Notes under the pieces: model-generated
Databases searched by the model: none
What the model saw: only the letters and a program-made list of their open reading frames with translations
What the model was told of the DNA's origin: nothing
Assembly (NCBI RefSeq): GCF_902729425.1
Contig: NZ_CACVCH010000092.1
Location: 1 to 64,000 of the forward strand
Direction of reading: 5' to 3'
Origin: Magnetospirillum sp. SS-4
Lineage (GTDB): Bacteria; Pseudomonadota; Alphaproteobacteria; Rhodospirillales; Magnetospirillaceae
Length of the DNA: 64,000 bases
In this document: in pieces, positions 17,064-26,922 of the stretch
How the letters are laid out: the number at the start of each line of letters is the position of its first letter
Position numbering within the stretch: position 1 is the stretch's first letter
Position numbers and translations under genes: made by a program

Positions 17064-18020
17064 TCAATTGGCGGCTATGGACTCGCGGCGGTGGGCGTGA
17101 CGGCTTATGGTCTGGCTGATCTGGCGGCTGGACCGCACCGCGTCCCGCTCGCGGGTGAAGGCGGCGCCGATGGCGTCGGCGACCTTGGGCAGGACCGACA
17201 GCCAGCGGGAATCCGGGTTGTCGATGTTGTGGCCCAGGCCATAGGCGATCTCGATCATGGTTGTCGCCAAGTGGGCGACGTGGTCGAAGCCGCAGCCGGC
17301 CACCCGCAGCCGCAATTCCGATGTGCAGTGCAGCAGCTGGGCGATCAGGCTGGCGGCCTCTTCGGCGGGCGGGCGGGCCTGCAGGGCGGCGCGGATGCGG
17401 TTGGCCAGCCAGATCAGTTGAACCGCCTGACGTTCGATGCGGTGTTCGTTGACCACCTCCCAGGCGGCGCGGACCCTGCGGCGGAGTTCGTCGCGGTTGG
17501 CGCCGCCGGTCACGGTCTCGCGCAGCGGATTGGGAACCTGGAGCCTGGGCGCCGATTCGGTGCCGGGGCGCATGCCGTCGGCGCGGCGTTCCGGCCCGAC
17601 ATAGTCGCGGGTGATGACGAACGGCCGGCGGGAGCGGATCAGGGTGTCGATCTGCATGGCCAGCGTTGCCGGCTGGAACGGCTTGACCAGGATGGAATCG
17701 GTGCCGCTGTCGATCAGGTGGGTCACTGTTTCCGGGTCGGGGCGGCTGGTCAGGATCACCGACAGGGCGAAGGCGTTGTCGCCGTCGGCGCGGTTGCGCA
17801 TCTGGCGGACCGAATCGCAGGCATCCTGAAGCCCCTGGTCGGCGTCGCAGATCAGCAGGTCGATCATGTCGGATTTCAGGTGATGCTCGACCTCGCCGCC
17901 ATGCTCGGCGACGACGATCTGCCGGCAGCCGTGGTTGCCCAGGGTTCCGGTGACGATCTTGCGGGTGACGGGATCGGGGTTGCGCAGCAAGGCGCGCACG
18001 CTCTGGAAATCGTGTGTCAT
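17064..18020 (-). CDS. Response-regulator receiver protein with a helical C-terminal domain
   Basis: The 318-residue product starts at ATG 18020 with AGGA upstream. Residues 8–125 form a receiver domain: the phospho-acceptor is D59 in DLLICDAD, the switch residue lies in ILTSRPD, and the conserved lysine is in SILVKPF. The C-terminal 170 residues are helical with no DNA-binding or enzymatic motif that I recognise (ELRRRVRAAWEVVNEHRIER; LAARPPAEEA-like stretches). Output may be by protein contact. It precedes the dCache kinase on the same strand, separated by 96 bp, so the two may form a two-component pair. Confidence 0.88.
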   Translation of the reverse strand: MTHDFQSVRALLRNPDPVTRKIVTGTLGNHGCRQIVVAEHGGEVEHHLKSDMIDLLICDADQGLQDACDSVRQMRNRADGDNAFALSVILTSRPDPETVTHLIDSGTDSILVKPFQPATLAMQIDTLIRSRRPFVITRDYVGPERRADGMRPGTESAPRLQVPNPLRETVTGGANRDELRRRVRAAWEVVNEHRIERQAVQLIWLANRIRAALQARPPAEEAASLIAQLLHCTSELRLRVAGCGFDHVAHLATTMIEIAYGLGHNIDNPDSRWLSVLPKVADAIGAAFTRERDAVRSSRQISQTISRHAHRRESIAAN

Positions 18021-18203
18021 GGCTTACCATCCTGGCAAGAGCGGACGACCTTCTGGTCGCCGGGCCTGCCGGCGGCGCGCACGCCGGCTGACTTGTCCCC
18101 AGTGTGCCCCGGACTCGTAAACATTCGGTTAGAGCGGCTTGACAAAATCCGGCCCGCGATGCCTTCTTCCGGGTTTCCAGGCCCGGTTTGATGAAGGTTT
18201 CCC

Positions 18204-20000
18204 ATGCACGCCTACAGAACGCACACTTGCGGCCAGTTGAAGGCCGCCGATGCCGGTATCCAGGCCCGCCTGTCGGGGTGGGTCCACAGGAAGCGCGACC
18301 ACGGCAATCTGCTGTTCGTCGACCTGCGCGACCATTACGGCGTCACCCAGTGCGTGCTGGATATTTCCAGCCCGGTGTTCGCCACGCTGGAGAAGGCCCG
18401 GCCGGAAAGCGTGATCACCGTCACCGGCAAGGTGGTCAAGCGCTCGGCCGAGACCATCAATCCCCGCCTGCCCACCGGCGAGATCGAGCTGTACGTGGCC
18501 GAGGTGGAGATCCAGTCCATCGCCGACCCGCTGCCGATCCAGGTTTACGGCGACCAGGAATACCCCGAGGACATGCGCCTCAAGTACCGCTTCCTCGACC
18601 TGCGGCGCGAGGGCGTGCACGCCAACATGATGCTGCGTTCCCAGGTGATCTCGTACCTGCGCCGCGCCATGCAGGACCAGGGCTTCACCGAGTTCCAGAC
18701 TCCGATCCTCACCGCCAGCAGCCCCGAGGGCGCGCGCGATTATCTGGTGCCGTCGCGTATCCATCCCGGCAAGTTCTACGCCCTGCCCCAGGCGCCGCAG
18801 CAGTTCAAGCAATTGCTGATGGTCGCCGGCTTCGACAAGTACTTCCAGGTGGCACCGTGCTTCCGCGACGAGGCTGGCCGCGCCGACCGTTCGCCGGGCG
18901 AGTTCTACCAGCTTGATTTCGAGATGAGCTACTGCACCCAGGACGACGTCTTCGCCGCCATCGAGCCGGTGCTGGAAGGCGTGTTCAGGGAATTCGGCCA
19001 GGGCCGCACGGTCACGCCAGCGCCGTTCCCGCGCATTCCCTATGCCGAATCCATGCTGAAATACGGCTCGGACAAGCCCGATCTGCGCAATCCGATCATC
19101 ATCGCCGACGTCACCGAGCCGTTCCGTGGCTCGGGCTTCGGTCTGTTCGCCAAGCTGGTGGACAAGGGCGGCGTGGTCCGCGCCATTCCGGCGCCCGGCG
19201 CCGCCGGCCAGCCGCGCTCGTGGTTCGACAAGCTGAACGAATGGGCGCGCGAGAACGGCGCCGGCGGCCTGGGCTACATCCAGTTCGCCGCCGACGGCCC
19301 CAAGGGTCCCATCGCCAAGAACCTGGAGCCCGAGCGGGTCGCCGCCATCAAGGCCGCCGCCAACCTTTCGGACGGCGACGCGGTGTTCTTCGCCTGCGAC
19401 AAGGCCGATGCGGCCGCCAAGTTCGCCGGCCTGGTCCGCACCAAGGTCGCCAACGAGCTGGACCTGCTGGAAAAGGACGTGTTCAAATTCTGCTGGACCG
19501 TCGATTTCCCCATGTACGAGAAGAACGAGGAAACCGGCCTGATCGAGTTTTCGCACAACCCGTTCTCCATGCCCCAGGGCGGCATGGAGGCGCTGATGAA
19601 CCAGGACCCGCTGACCATCAACGCCTATCAGTACGACATCGTCTGCAACGGCGTCGAGCTGTCGTCGGGGGCCATCCGCAACCATCGCCCCGACATCATG
19701 TACAAGGCGTTCGAGATCGCCGGCTATTCCGCCGCCCATGTGGAGGAGCATTTCGGCGGCATGCTGAACGCCTTCAAGTTCGGCGCGCCGCCCCACGGCG
19801 GCTCGGCGCCGGGCATCGACCGCATCGTCATGCTGCTGGCCGACGAGCCCAATATCCGAGAAGTCATCCTGTTCCCGATGAACCAGCAGGCCCAGGACCT
19901 GCTGATGCAGGCCCCGGCCGAGGTGACGCCCGAGCGGCTGCGCGAACTGCACATCAAGCTCGATCTTCCCAAGCCGAAGAAAGAGGTCAAGGAGGGATAG
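18204..20000 (+). CDS. aspS: Aspartate–tRNA ligase
   Basis: AspS charges tRNA-Asp (and tRNA-Asn where GatCAB is used). The 598-residue product has the N-terminal OB fold ([20 protein letters not shown]). The class II core has motif 2 in [20 protein letters not shown], the bacterial insertion domain around residues 285–420, and motif 3 in [14 protein letters not shown]. Length is typical for the bacterial type. The cyaY gene follows seven bases downstream. Confidence 0.97.
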   Translation: MHAYRTHTCGQLKAADAGIQARLSGWVHRKRDHGNLLFVDLRDHYGVTQCVLDISSPVFATLEKARPESVITVTGKVVKRSAETINPRLPTGEIELYVAEVEIQSIADPLPIQVYGDQEYPEDMRLKYRFLDLRREGVHANMMLRSQVISYLRRAMQDQGFTEFQTPILTASSPEGARDYLVPSRIHPGKFYALPQAPQQFKQLLMVAGFDKYFQVAPCFRDEAGRADRSPGEFYQLDFEMSYCTQDDVFAAIEPVLEGVFREFGQGRTVTPAPFPRIPYAESMLKYGSDKPDLRNPIIIADVTEPFRGSGFGLFAKLVDKGGVVRAIPAPGAAGQPRSWFDKLNEWARENGAGGLGYIQFAADGPKGPIAKNLEPERVAAIKAAANLSDGDAVFFACDKADAAAKFAGLVRTKVANELDLLEKDVFKFCWTVDFPMYEKNEETGLIEFSHNPFSMPQGGMEALMNQDPLTINAYQYDIVCNGVELSSGAIRNHRPDIMYKAFEIAGYSAAHVEEHFGGMLNAFKFGAPPHGGSAPGIDRIVMLLADEPNIREVILFPMNQQAQDLLMQAPAEVTPERLRELHIKLDLPKPKKEVKEG

Positions 20001-20007
20001 AACCGCC

Positions 20008-20313
20008 ATGGCCATCGACGACAGCAGTTTCGCGACCCTGGCCGATCAGTTCCTCGAACGCATCGCCGATGCGGTCGAGGATGCGATGGCGGATGCCGAC
20101 GCCGACCTTCAGGCCGGCATCCTCACCATCACCTTGCCGGGACGGGGGCAGTACGTCATCAACAAGCACGCCCCCAACCGCGAGATATGGCTGTCGTCGC
20201 CCAAAAGCGGCGCGCACCATTTCGCCTGTCGGGACGGCGTCTGGGTGTCGACCCGCGATTCCGGCGTCGTCCTGCCGGAATTGCTGCGCGCCGAACTGGG
20301 GGTCGAGGTCTGA
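20008..20313 (+). CDS. cyaY: CyaY, frataxin-like iron donor protein
   Basis: CyaY binds iron through an acidic helix and modulates iron–sulfur cluster assembly by IscS. The 101-residue product has the acidic first helix (LADQFLERIADAVEDAMADA) and the strands ILTITLPGRGQYVINKHAPN and REIWLSSPKSGAHHF of the frataxin fold, with the conserved Q-x-x-x-N and W. Its ribosome site (AGGAGGG) lies inside the end of aspS, suggesting co-transcription. The stop TGA abuts the stop of the convergent tyrS gene in the sequence TGATCA. Confidence 0.92.
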   Translation: MAIDDSSFATLADQFLERIADAVEDAMADADADLQAGILTITLPGRGQYVINKHAPNREIWLSSPKSGAHHFACRDGVWVSTRDSGVVLPELLRAELGVEV

Positions 20314-21564
20314 TCAGGCCGGCTTCACCAGGATGTGCCGCTTCTTGCCGGCGGTCAGCTTGATGATACCATCCCGCAGGTCGGCGCTGGTCACCGGCTG
20401 GGTCTCGCTGTCCAGGGTGGCGTCGTTGATCTTGCCGCCGCCGCCCTTGATCAGCCGCTTGGAATCGCCGTTCGAGGCGGCGAGGCCGGCCCGGACGAAC
20501 AGGGCGAAGGCCGGAATGCCGGCCGCCAGTTCGGCCGCCGGAATCTCGATGGTGGGCAGGTTGTCGGCGGCGGCGCCTTCCTCGAAGGTCTTGCGGGCGG
20601 TTTCGGCCGCCTCGGCCGCGGCCGCGTCGCCGTGGCACAGGCGGGTGATCTCGTTGGCCAGGATCTTCTTGGCTTCGTTGATCTCGGCGCCGGCCAGGGC
20701 TTCCAGCCGGGCGATCTCGTCCAGCGGCAGTTCGGTGTAAAGCTTCAGGAAGCGGCCGACATCGGCGTCCTCGGTATTGCGCCAGTACTGCCAGAATTCC
20801 CACGGGCTCAGCATGTCGGCGTTCAGCCACACCGCGCCGTTGACGGTCTTGCCCATCTTGGCGCCCGAGGACGTGGTCAGCAACGGGCTGGTCAGGCCGA
20901 ACAGCTCGGCCTGATCGGCGCGGCGGCCCAGCTCGACGCCGTTGATGATGTTGCCCCACTGGTCCGAGCCGCCCATTTGCAGGATGCAGGCGTTGCGGCG
21001 GTACAGCTCGACGAAGTCGTAGCCCTGCAACAGCATGTAGTTGAATTCCAGGAAGGTCAGCGGCTGTTCGCGTTCCAGCCGCAGCTTGACCGAATCGAAG
21101 GTCAGCATGCGGTTGATGGTGAAGTGGTGGCCGTAATCGCGCAGGAAATCGATATAGTTGAGCTTGTCCAGCCAGTCGGCGTTGTTGACCATCAGGGCGT
21201 CGGTCCGAGCGTCGCCGAAGCTGAGATACTTGCCGAACACGCTCTTGATGCCGTCCATGTTGCGGCGGATGTCGGCGTCGGACAGCATCTTGCGCGATTC
21301 GTCCTTGCCGGTGGGATCGCCGATGCGGGTGGTGCCGCCGCCCATCAGGACGATCGGCTTGTGGCCGGTCTTCTGCCACCAGCGCAGCAGCATGATCTGC
21401 ATCAGCCCGCCCACATGCAGCGACGTCGCGGTGCAGTCGAAGCCGATATAGGCGGCCTGGCACCCCTCGCTCAGGCGCTTGTCCAGACCTTCCAGGTCGG
21501 TGCACTGGTGCATGTAGCCGCGTTCGGTGACGATGCGCAGGAAATCGGACTTGAGAGTGGTCAT
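20314..21564 (-). CDS. tyrS: Tyrosine–tRNA ligase
   Basis: The start at ATG 21564 gives 416 residues, typical for TyrRS. The frame is open further upstream but only as a shadow of anmK. The class I signature is [11 protein letters not shown] (HIGH-like) and the second is SGAKMGKT (KMSKS-like). The tyrosine-binding region is visible in [13 protein letters not shown] and [23 protein letters not shown]. The C-terminal S4-like RNA-binding domain occupies the last 65 residues ([20 protein letters not shown]). It is divergent from anmK. Confidence 0.97.
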   Translation of the reverse strand: MTTLKSDFLRIVTERGYMHQCTDLEGLDKRLSEGCQAAYIGFDCTATSLHVGGLMQIMLLRWWQKTGHKPIVLMGGGTTRIGDPTGKDESRKMLSDADIRRNMDGIKSVFGKYLSFGDARTDALMVNNADWLDKLNYIDFLRDYGHHFTINRMLTFDSVKLRLEREQPLTFLEFNYMLLQGYDFVELYRRNACILQMGGSDQWGNIINGVELGRRADQAELFGLTSPLLTTSSGAKMGKTVNGAVWLNADMLSPWEFWQYWRNTEDADVGRFLKLYTELPLDEIARLEALAGAEINEAKKILANEITRLCHGDAAAAEAAETARKTFEEGAAADNLPTIEIPAAELAAGIPAFALFVRAGLAASNGDSKRLIKGGGGKINDATLDSETQPVTSADLRDGIIKLTAGKKRHILVKPA

Positions 21565-21642
21565 GGACGGCCCGTATGGCTTGCTGCTGCGAGGCCGCTC
21601 GTTTATCACAATCCCGGGTCCGCGACAATCCAAGGCGACGCC

Positions 21643-22740
21643 ATGCTGGCATTGGGGCTGATGAGCGGGACAAGCCTGGACGGCATCGACGCCGCCCTGG
21701 TGGAAACCGACGGCGACAAGATCGGCGCCATGGGCGCACGCCGGACCACGCCCTATCCGGGGGCGCTGCGAGATCGCCTGCGCGCCGTGCTGGGAGGCGT
21801 TGGCGACGTCGCGGCGGTCGAGCGCGAGATCACGTTGTTTCATGCCGGGGTGGCGCGGAACCTGCTGTCCGAGGCCGGGGTGGAGCCGTTGGCGGTCGGG
21901 CTGATCGGCTTTCACGGCCACACCATCCTGCATCGTCCGGACCAGCGCCGCACCTGGCAGATCGGCGACGGCGCCCTGCTGGCGGCCGAGACCGGCATCG
22001 ACGTGGTCAACGACTTCCGCGCCGCCGACGTGGCGGCGGGCGGGCAGGGGGCGCCGCTGGTGCCGGCGTTCCACCGGGCGCTGGCCGGCGGCCTGCCGGG
22101 GCCGCTGGCGGTGCTGAACCTGGGCGGTGTCGGCAACGTCACCTGGATCGGCGCCGACGGCGGGCTGCTGGCCTTCGACACCGGCCCCGGCAACGCCCTG
22201 ATCGACGACTGGGCGCTGATCCATACCGGCCGGCCGGTGGACGAGGACGGCGCCCTGGCGGCGGCCGGTCGTGCCGCCGCCGCCGCCGAGCGGGCCTTTC
22301 TCGATCATCCCTATTTCGCCTGCCGGCCGCCGAAATCGCTGGACCGCGACGATTTCCGCCAAACCGCCATGGCGCTGGTGGCGGGCCTGAGCCCGGCCGA
22401 CGGCGCCGCCACCCTGACCGCGCTCACCGCCGCCGCCGCCGCTGCCGCCGCCCGGCATTTTCCCCGGCCATCCCGGCGTTGGCTGGTTTGCGGCGGCGGT
22501 CGCCGCAATCCCCAATTGATGGCGGCGCTGCGGGCCCGCCTGGAGGTTCCGGTGGAGGCGGTCGAGGCGGTGGGCTGGGACGGTGACGCCATGGAGGCGC
22601 AGGCCTTCGCCTATCTGGCGGTCCGCGTCTGGCGCGGCCTGCCCATCACATTCCCCGAAACCACCGGCATCGACCGGCCGCTGACCGGCGGGCGCATTCA
22701 CCGGACGGCGACGCCCCTCGCCACGGATCAGTTTCCCTGA
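21643..22740 (+). CDS. anmK: Anhydro-N-acetylmuramic acid kinase
   Basis: AnmK phosphorylates and opens 1,6-anhydroMurNAc recovered from peptidoglycan turnover. The 365-residue product starts at ATG 21643, seven bases after AAGG. It contains the phosphate-binding [15 protein letters not shown], the conserved [12 protein letters not shown], and [15 protein letters not shown]. The C-terminal [14 protein letters not shown] and [17 protein letters not shown] blocks match the family. It is divergent from tyrS across 78 bases, so the two promoters are probably close or overlapping. Confidence 0.96.
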   Translation: MLALGLMSGTSLDGIDAALVETDGDKIGAMGARRTTPYPGALRDRLRAVLGGVGDVAAVEREITLFHAGVARNLLSEAGVEPLAVGLIGFHGHTILHRPDQRRTWQIGDGALLAAETGIDVVNDFRAADVAAGGQGAPLVPAFHRALAGGLPGPLAVLNLGGVGNVTWIGADGGLLAFDTGPGNALIDDWALIHTGRPVDEDGALAAAGRAAAAAERAFLDHPYFACRPPKSLDRDDFRQTAMALVAGLSPADGAATLTALTAAAAAAAARHFPRPSRRWLVCGGGRRNPQLMAALRARLEVPVEAVEAVGWDGDAMEAQAFAYLAVRVWRGLPITFPETTGIDRPLTGGRIHRTATPLATDQFP

Positions 22741-23104
22741 CCTCGGGAATCCCCGTGCGCTTCAAGGAGTCCGCCCTTGATGGAGCGGAGGTGCGGGGAT
22801 GGGTGGGATTGGGCGGTTGGTCGGGGCGGTATCTTATGTCATTCGAATTCATCCGCCGCATAAATCTCCTGGCGTCTTTTCGCAATTGCAGCATTTAGCT
22901 TGACGCGCGCACTGAAGTGATTCTAGTCAGGTGTCCGAGTTAGGCTCTCTCTTGGATTCGGTTGCCCCCAATGTCACTTCATCGTCAAGACTATCAAGTG
23001 ACAGTGACGCCGCCGTAAGACGGCACCGGGCTTGACCTAGCTTTTTTCGAACTTTTCCCCTCTGTGTGATCCGGTGCGCTTGCGTCCGGAACTAAGGAAT
23101 TTTC
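22741..23104. other. Leader region before sulP, with hairpins
   Basis: This 364-bp gap has no credible gene. At 22749–22800, ATCCCCG pairs with CGGGGAT around an inner CAAGG/CCTTG stem, which may end anmK transcription. At 22972–23003, TGTCACTT pairs exactly with AAGTGACA around a 16-base loop. At 23012–23024 there is a small GCCGT-AAG-ACGGC hairpin. The last two lie about 80–130 bases before the sulP start and could be an operator or a structured leader. Confidence 0.4.
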
Positions 23105-24589
23105 ATGTCTCCCCTTTCCCGCTTGCGGACCGAATGGTTCGCCAACGTGCCGCGCGACATGCTTGCCGGCACGGTCGTCGCCTTGGCCCTGATTCCCGAA
23201 GCCATCGCCTTTTCCATCATCGCTGGCGTCGATCCCAAGGTCGGGCTGTACGCATCGTTCTCCATCGCCGTCATCATCGCTTTCGCCGGCGGCCGGCCCG
23301 GCATGATCTCGGCCGCCACCGGCGCTATGGCCTTGGTGATGGTTACCCTGGTCAAGGACCACGGCCTGCAATATTTGCTGGCGGCCACCGTGTTGACCGG
23401 CGTGTTGCAAATTCTTGCCGGCTGGGCGCGGCTGGGGACGCTGATGCGCTTTGTTTCGCGGTCGGTCATCACCGGTTTCGTCAACGCCCTGGCCATCCTG
23501 ATCTTCATGGCGCAATTGCCGGAACTGACCGACGTCACTTGGCATGTCTACGCCATGGTTGCCGCCGGCCTGGCCATCATCTACCTGTTTCCGCGCCTGA
23601 CCACCGCCATTCCGTCACCGCTGGTGACCATCGTCGTGTTGACGGCGGTCAGCATCGTTCTGGAAATCGACGTGCGCACCGTCGGCGACATGGGCCAACT
23701 GCCCGACAGCCTGCCGGTATTCCTGCTGCCTGACGTGCCGGTGACTTGGCAGACCCTGACCATCATTCTTCCTTATTCCGCCACGCTGGCGACGGTGGGA
23801 TTGCTGGAATCCATGATGACCGCATCCATCATCGACGACCTGACCGGCACCGCCAGCGACAAGAACCGCGAATGCGTGGGCCAGGGCATCGCCAACATCG
23901 CCACCGGCTTTATCGGCGGCATGGCCGGCTGCGCCATGATCGGGCAATCGGTGATCAACGTGAAATCGGGCGGGCGCGGGCGCCTGTCCACCCTGACGGC
24001 GGGTGTTCTGTTGCTGATCATGGTGGTGTTCCTGGGCGACTGGGTCGGGCGCATCCCCATGGCTGCGCTGGTCGCCGTGATGATCATGGTGTCCATCGGT
24101 ACTTTCAACTGGGCATCCATCCGTAACCTGCGCGACCATCCCAAAAGCTCCAGCGTGGTCATGCTGTCCACGGTTGCTGTGGTGGTCGCCACCCACGACC
24201 TGGCCCAAGGCGTGCTGGTGGGCGTGCTGCTGTCGGGTTTCTTCTTCGCCCACAAGGTCGGCCAGATCCTGCACGTGCGCTCTCGTACCGAGGACGAGGG
24301 ACGCATGCGCGTCTACACCGTGACCGGGCAGGTGTTCTTCGCCTCGGCCGAGCGTTTCATCGCCGCCTTCGACTACAGCGAAGTGATCGACAAGGTGCGC
24401 ATCGATGTCAGCCGAGCACATTTCTGGGACATCACCGCCGTTTCCGCCCTGGACAAGGTGGTGGTGCGCTTTCGCCGCGAAGCTGCCGAGGTGGAGATCG
24501 TCGGCCTGAACGAGGCCAGCGCCACCATGATAGACAAGTTCGCCGTCCACGACAAGGACGGTGCCGAAGACCTGCTGCTGGGCCATTAA
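23105..24589 (+). CDS. SulP-family anion transporter with STAS domain
   Basis: The start at ATG 23105 follows AAGGA by six bases; the product has 494 residues. About ten to twelve membrane segments run from residue 18 to 385. The SulP signature is seen near the start ([32 protein letters not shown]) and in [25 protein letters not shown] domain fills residues 400–490 ([31 protein letters not shown]). Substrates in the family include sulfate, bicarbonate and dicarboxylates; the substrate here cannot be read from sequence. A tandem universal stress protein gene follows 13 bases downstream, a common arrangement that suggests joint regulation. Confidence 0.93.
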   Translation: MSPLSRLRTEWFANVPRDMLAGTVVALALIPEAIAFSIIAGVDPKVGLYASFSIAVIIAFAGGRPGMISAATGAMALVMVTLVKDHGLQYLLAATVLTGVLQILAGWARLGTLMRFVSRSVITGFVNALAILIFMAQLPELTDVTWHVYAMVAAGLAIIYLFPRLTTAIPSPLVTIVVLTAVSIVLEIDVRTVGDMGQLPDSLPVFLLPDVPVTWQTLTIILPYSATLATVGLLESMMTASIIDDLTGTASDKNRECVGQGIANIATGFIGGMAGCAMIGQSVINVKSGGRGRLSTLTAGVLLLIMVVFLGDWVGRIPMAALVAVMIMVSIGTFNWASIRNLRDHPKSSSVVMLSTVAVVVATHDLAQGVLVGVLLSGFFFAHKVGQILHVRSRTEDEGRMRVYTVTGQVFFASAERFIAAFDYSEVIDKVRIDVSRAHFWDITAVSALDKVVVRFRREAAEVEIVGLNEASATMIDKFAVHDKDGAEDLLLGH

Positions 24590-24602
24590 GGAGGATCGCG
24601 CC

Positions 24603-25466
24603 ATGAAGAATGAGAACAAGGTGCTGGCCTGCGTCGACCAGTCGCGTTACGCCGAATTCGTCGCCGATTATTCCGCCTGGGCGGCACGGCGAATGGACGC
24701 GCCGCTGGAATTTCTGCATGTCCTCGATCGCCATCCCGAAACCGCCGACACCAAGGACAACAGCGGCGCCATCGGCATCGACGCCCAGGAAAACCTGCTG
24801 GAACAACTGTCGTCCGAAGACGCCGCGCGAGCCAGGGCTGCCCGCGAGCAGGGACGCATCTTCCTGAATGCCCTGCGCGAACGGGCCATCGCCGCCGGAG
24901 CCGGTCAGGTGGACACCCGCCAGCGTCACGGCGACCTGGAGGAAACCCTGGCCGAACAGGAAAAGGGTGTCCGGCTTCTGGTGCTGGGGCGCCGCGGCGA
25001 GGCGGCGGGGGCCACCAGCCGCGACATCGGCCGCAACGTCGAACGCACGGTTCGCGCCCTGCACAAGCCGATCCTGGCGGTCACCGCCGAATTCGCCGAG
25101 CCGCAACGGGTGCTGTTCGCCTTTGACGGCGGAGCCACCGCCCGACGAGGCGTCGAGATGGTCGCGGCTTCACCGCTGCTTCGCGGGCTGCCCATCCATC
25201 TGCTGATGTCGGGTAAGAAAAGCCGGGAAGGCCGCCGCCATCTCGACTGGGCCAAGTCGGTGCTGGAGGTGGCCGGATTCGAGACGACGTCCGCCCTGGT
25301 TCCCGGAGACGCGGAAACGGTGATCGCCAAGGCGGTGCGCGACCAAGAGATCGACCTGCTGATCATGGGGGCCTATTCCCATTCTCCGTTGCGGACCCTC
25401 CTGTTCGGCAGCAAGACGTCTGATTTGCTACGCTCCGCCACCGTTCCAACTCTCTTGCTAAGATAG
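24603..25466 (+). CDS. Tandem universal stress (UspA-type) protein
   Basis: The start at ATG 24603 is preceded by a very strong AGGAGG. The 287-residue product has two Usp domains. The first covers residues 1–145 (VLACVDQSRYAEFVADYSAW; LVLGRRGEAAGATSRDIGRN). The second covers about 155–287 (RVLFAFDGGATARRGVEM; LIMGAYSHSPLRTLLFGSKT; ATVPTLLLR). The second keeps the G-2x-G-9x-G(S/T)-like nucleotide-binding loop; the first is altered. It is probably co-transcribed with the SulP transporter and may sense nucleotide state or respond to stress linked to that transport. Confidence 0.92.
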   Translation: MKNENKVLACVDQSRYAEFVADYSAWAARRMDAPLEFLHVLDRHPETADTKDNSGAIGIDAQENLLEQLSSEDAARARAAREQGRIFLNALRERAIAAGAGQVDTRQRHGDLEETLAEQEKGVRLLVLGRRGEAAGATSRDIGRNVERTVRALHKPILAVTAEFAEPQRVLFAFDGGATARRGVEMVAASPLLRGLPIHLLMSGKKSREGRRHLDWAKSVLEVAGFETTSALVPGDAETVIAKAVRDQEIDLLIMGAYSHSPLRTLLFGSKTSDLLRSATVPTLLLR

Positions 25467-25577
25467 GGAGCTTTGCCCGAGGTCGTGTCCCGCCGAGTAA
25501 TCAACCAGCCGCGTTGACTCGGCCTTGCTTCGGCCATACCCTGCGGGTGCGACCGAAAAGAGGCGGGGAATCAGGAC

Positions 25578-25814
25578 GTGGATCAGCGTCACGGCGTCAG
25601 TTTGCACCAAACCGAGGAGGCCATGCGGCGGCTTGGGGCGGCCATCGATCGTCTTGAGAGCGCCTCGGCGCGGGTCGGGGCCGGCGATCTGCTGCTGGCC
25701 GGCGAACTGCGCGGCGCCCGCGAGGATTATATCCGGCTGGAGGAGACGACCCGCGTCGTCTCGGCGCGGCTGGACGGCGTCATCGACCGTCTGCGCGACC
25801 TGCTGGAGGAGTAA
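25578..25814 (+). CDS. Small coiled-coil protein preceding zapA (DUF4164-like)
   Basis: The 78-residue product, starting at GTG 25578, is one long charged helix (QTEEAMRRLGAAIDRLESAS; RVVSARLDGVIDRLRDLLEE) with heptad spacing. A small coiled-coil gene directly upstream of zapA is a conserved arrangement in alphaproteobacteria. The zapA GTG follows four bases after its stop, and its last codons supply the zapA ribosome site. It may act with ZapA at the division ring, but this is inferred from position only. Confidence 0.8.
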   Translation: MDQRHGVSLHQTEEAMRRLGAAIDRLESASARVGAGDLLLAGELRGAREDYIRLEETTRVVSARLDGVIDRLRDLLEE

Positions 25815-25818
25815 GCCC

Positions 25819-26145
25819 GTGGCCGTCGTCAACGTCACCATCAACGGCCGGGTCTACGACATCGCCTGCGACGATTCCCAGGCCGGCCGGGTTCAGGAAC
25901 TGGGGCGTCAGGTGGACGCCCATGCCCAGCACCTGCTGTCCACCGTCGGCACGGTCAGCGATTCCCGTCTTCTGGTGATGGTGGCGCTGCTGCTGGCCGA
26001 CGAACTGGGCGACGCCCGCGAGCAGTTGAGCCGCCTGGGCAAGGAGGTCGCCGCCGCCGCCGAGGGCGACACCCGCCTGGCCGGCGTGATCGATTCCTTG
26101 GCCCAGCGCATCGAAGGCATTGCGACCCGCCTTGAAAGGTCCTAA
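25819..26145 (+). CDS. zapA: Cell division protein ZapA
   Basis: ZapA binds FtsZ and bundles its filaments at mid-cell. The 108-residue product begins at GTG 25819, eight bases after GGAGGA; an open frame extends upstream but only as a shadow. The N-terminal domain (VNVTINGRVYDIACDDSQAG; VQELGRQVDAHAQHLLSTVG) and the central LLVMVALLLADELGDAREQL helix match the ZapA family, with a coiled-coil tail. The 6S RNA and 5-formyltetrahydrofolate cyclo-ligase genes follow in the order conserved across proteobacteria. Confidence 0.93.
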   Translation: MAVVNVTINGRVYDIACDDSQAGRVQELGRQVDAHAQHLLSTVGTVSDSRLLVMVALLLADELGDAREQLSRLGKEVAAAAEGDTRLAGVIDSLAQRIEGIATRLERS

Positions 26146-26154
26146 ACTCAGGAT

Positions 26155-26321
26155 TCGGAGCGGTCTGCTGCGCGGTGCGTCAGGCAGCCAACGTCCCTGG
26201 GGCTATATCTTCCTCTTGGGAGCTGTCCCTGTCGAGGCCCTGGTCTCGTTACACGGCGCCCACCTGCACAAGCAGGCCACGGAGGACTTGCAGGCCAACG
26301 GCCGAGGTGGCGCCGCTCCGA
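26155..26321 (+). ncRNA. ssrS: 6S RNA (ssrS)
   Basis: The 180-bp gap between zapA and the 5-FCL gene is where alphaproteobacteria encode 6S RNA, which mimics an open promoter and sequesters RNA polymerase. The ends form a closing stem: GGAGCGG at 26157–26163 pairs with CCGCTCC at 26313–26319. Inside, a long irregular hairpin with a central unpaired region can be drawn (GCAGCCAACGTCC; CTGTCCCTG; GTTACACGGCGCCCACCTG). Ends are approximate. The identification rests on position and fold, not on an alignment. Confidence 0.85.
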
Positions 26322-26328
26322 CCCGTCC

Positions 26329-26922
26329 ATGACAGACACGATCCCGCCATCGCCCGATCCCAAATCCACCCTTCGCGCCCAGGCGTCCCGCCTGCGCGGC
26401 GAGGCGGCGTCGCGTCTCGGCGCCGCCGCCGGACAGGCGCTGGCGGACCTGGCGCCGTCGCTGGGCATCGCCGCCGGCAGCGTGGTCGCCGGGTACTGGC
26501 CGCTGGGCGACGAGATCGATCCGTTGCCGCTGATGGCGCGGTTGGCCCGGTCGGGCTGCCGCCTCGCCCTGCCGGCGGTGGCGGCTCCGCGTAGTGCCCT
26601 GGAATTCCGTCCCTGGGGCCTGGACCGGCCGCTGGAGGATGGGCCGCACCGCACTCGCCATCCGCCCGCCTCCGCCGGACGGGTGGTGCCGGACGTGGTG
26701 CTGGTGCCGCTGCTGGCCTTCGATGGCCGGGGCTTTCGCCTGGGCTATGGCGGCGGCTATTATGACCGCACCCTGGCCGCTCTCAGGGCGGCGGGCGGAG
26801 TGGTGGCCATCGGGCTGGCCTTCGCCGTCCAGCGGGTGGCTTCGCTGCCGCTGGACGGTTGGGATCAGCCCTTGGACATGATCGTCACCGAGGGTGGCAG
26901 GATCGCTTTGGAGCAGGCATGA
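26329..26922 (+). CDS. fau: 5-formyltetrahydrofolate cyclo-ligase
   Basis: The enzyme converts 5-formyl-THF to 5,10-methenyl-THF using ATP. The 197-residue product has the family pattern: an N-terminal helix with basic residues (LRAQASRLRGEAASRL), VVAGYWPLGDEIDPLPLM, and the ATP-binding GFRLGYGGGYYDRTL near residue 140. It ends with a typical PLDMIVTEGG block. The start ATG 26329 lies just after the 6S RNA. The stop overlaps the ymdB start by four bases (ATGA). In bacteria this gene is often co-transcribed with 6S RNA. Confidence 0.95.
   Translation: MTDTIPPSPDPKSTLRAQASRLRGEAASRLGAAAGQALADLAPSLGIAAGSVVAGYWPLGDEIDPLPLMARLARSGCRLALPAVAAPRSALEFRPWGLDRPLEDGPHRTRHPPASAGRVVPDVVLVPLLAFDGRGFRLGYGGGYYDRTLAALRAAGGVVAIGLAFAVQRVASLPLDGWDQPLDMIVTEGGRIALEQA

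Noticed and set aside
20314-22701. 795-codon extension of tyrS
   Set aside because: Everything before 21564 is antisense to anmK and has no TyrRS similarity.
22646-22894. 82-codon minus-strand frame after anmK
   Set aside because: It is antisense to the end of anmK and then runs into the hairpin-rich gap; the sequence is arginine/serine-rich and unlike a real protein.
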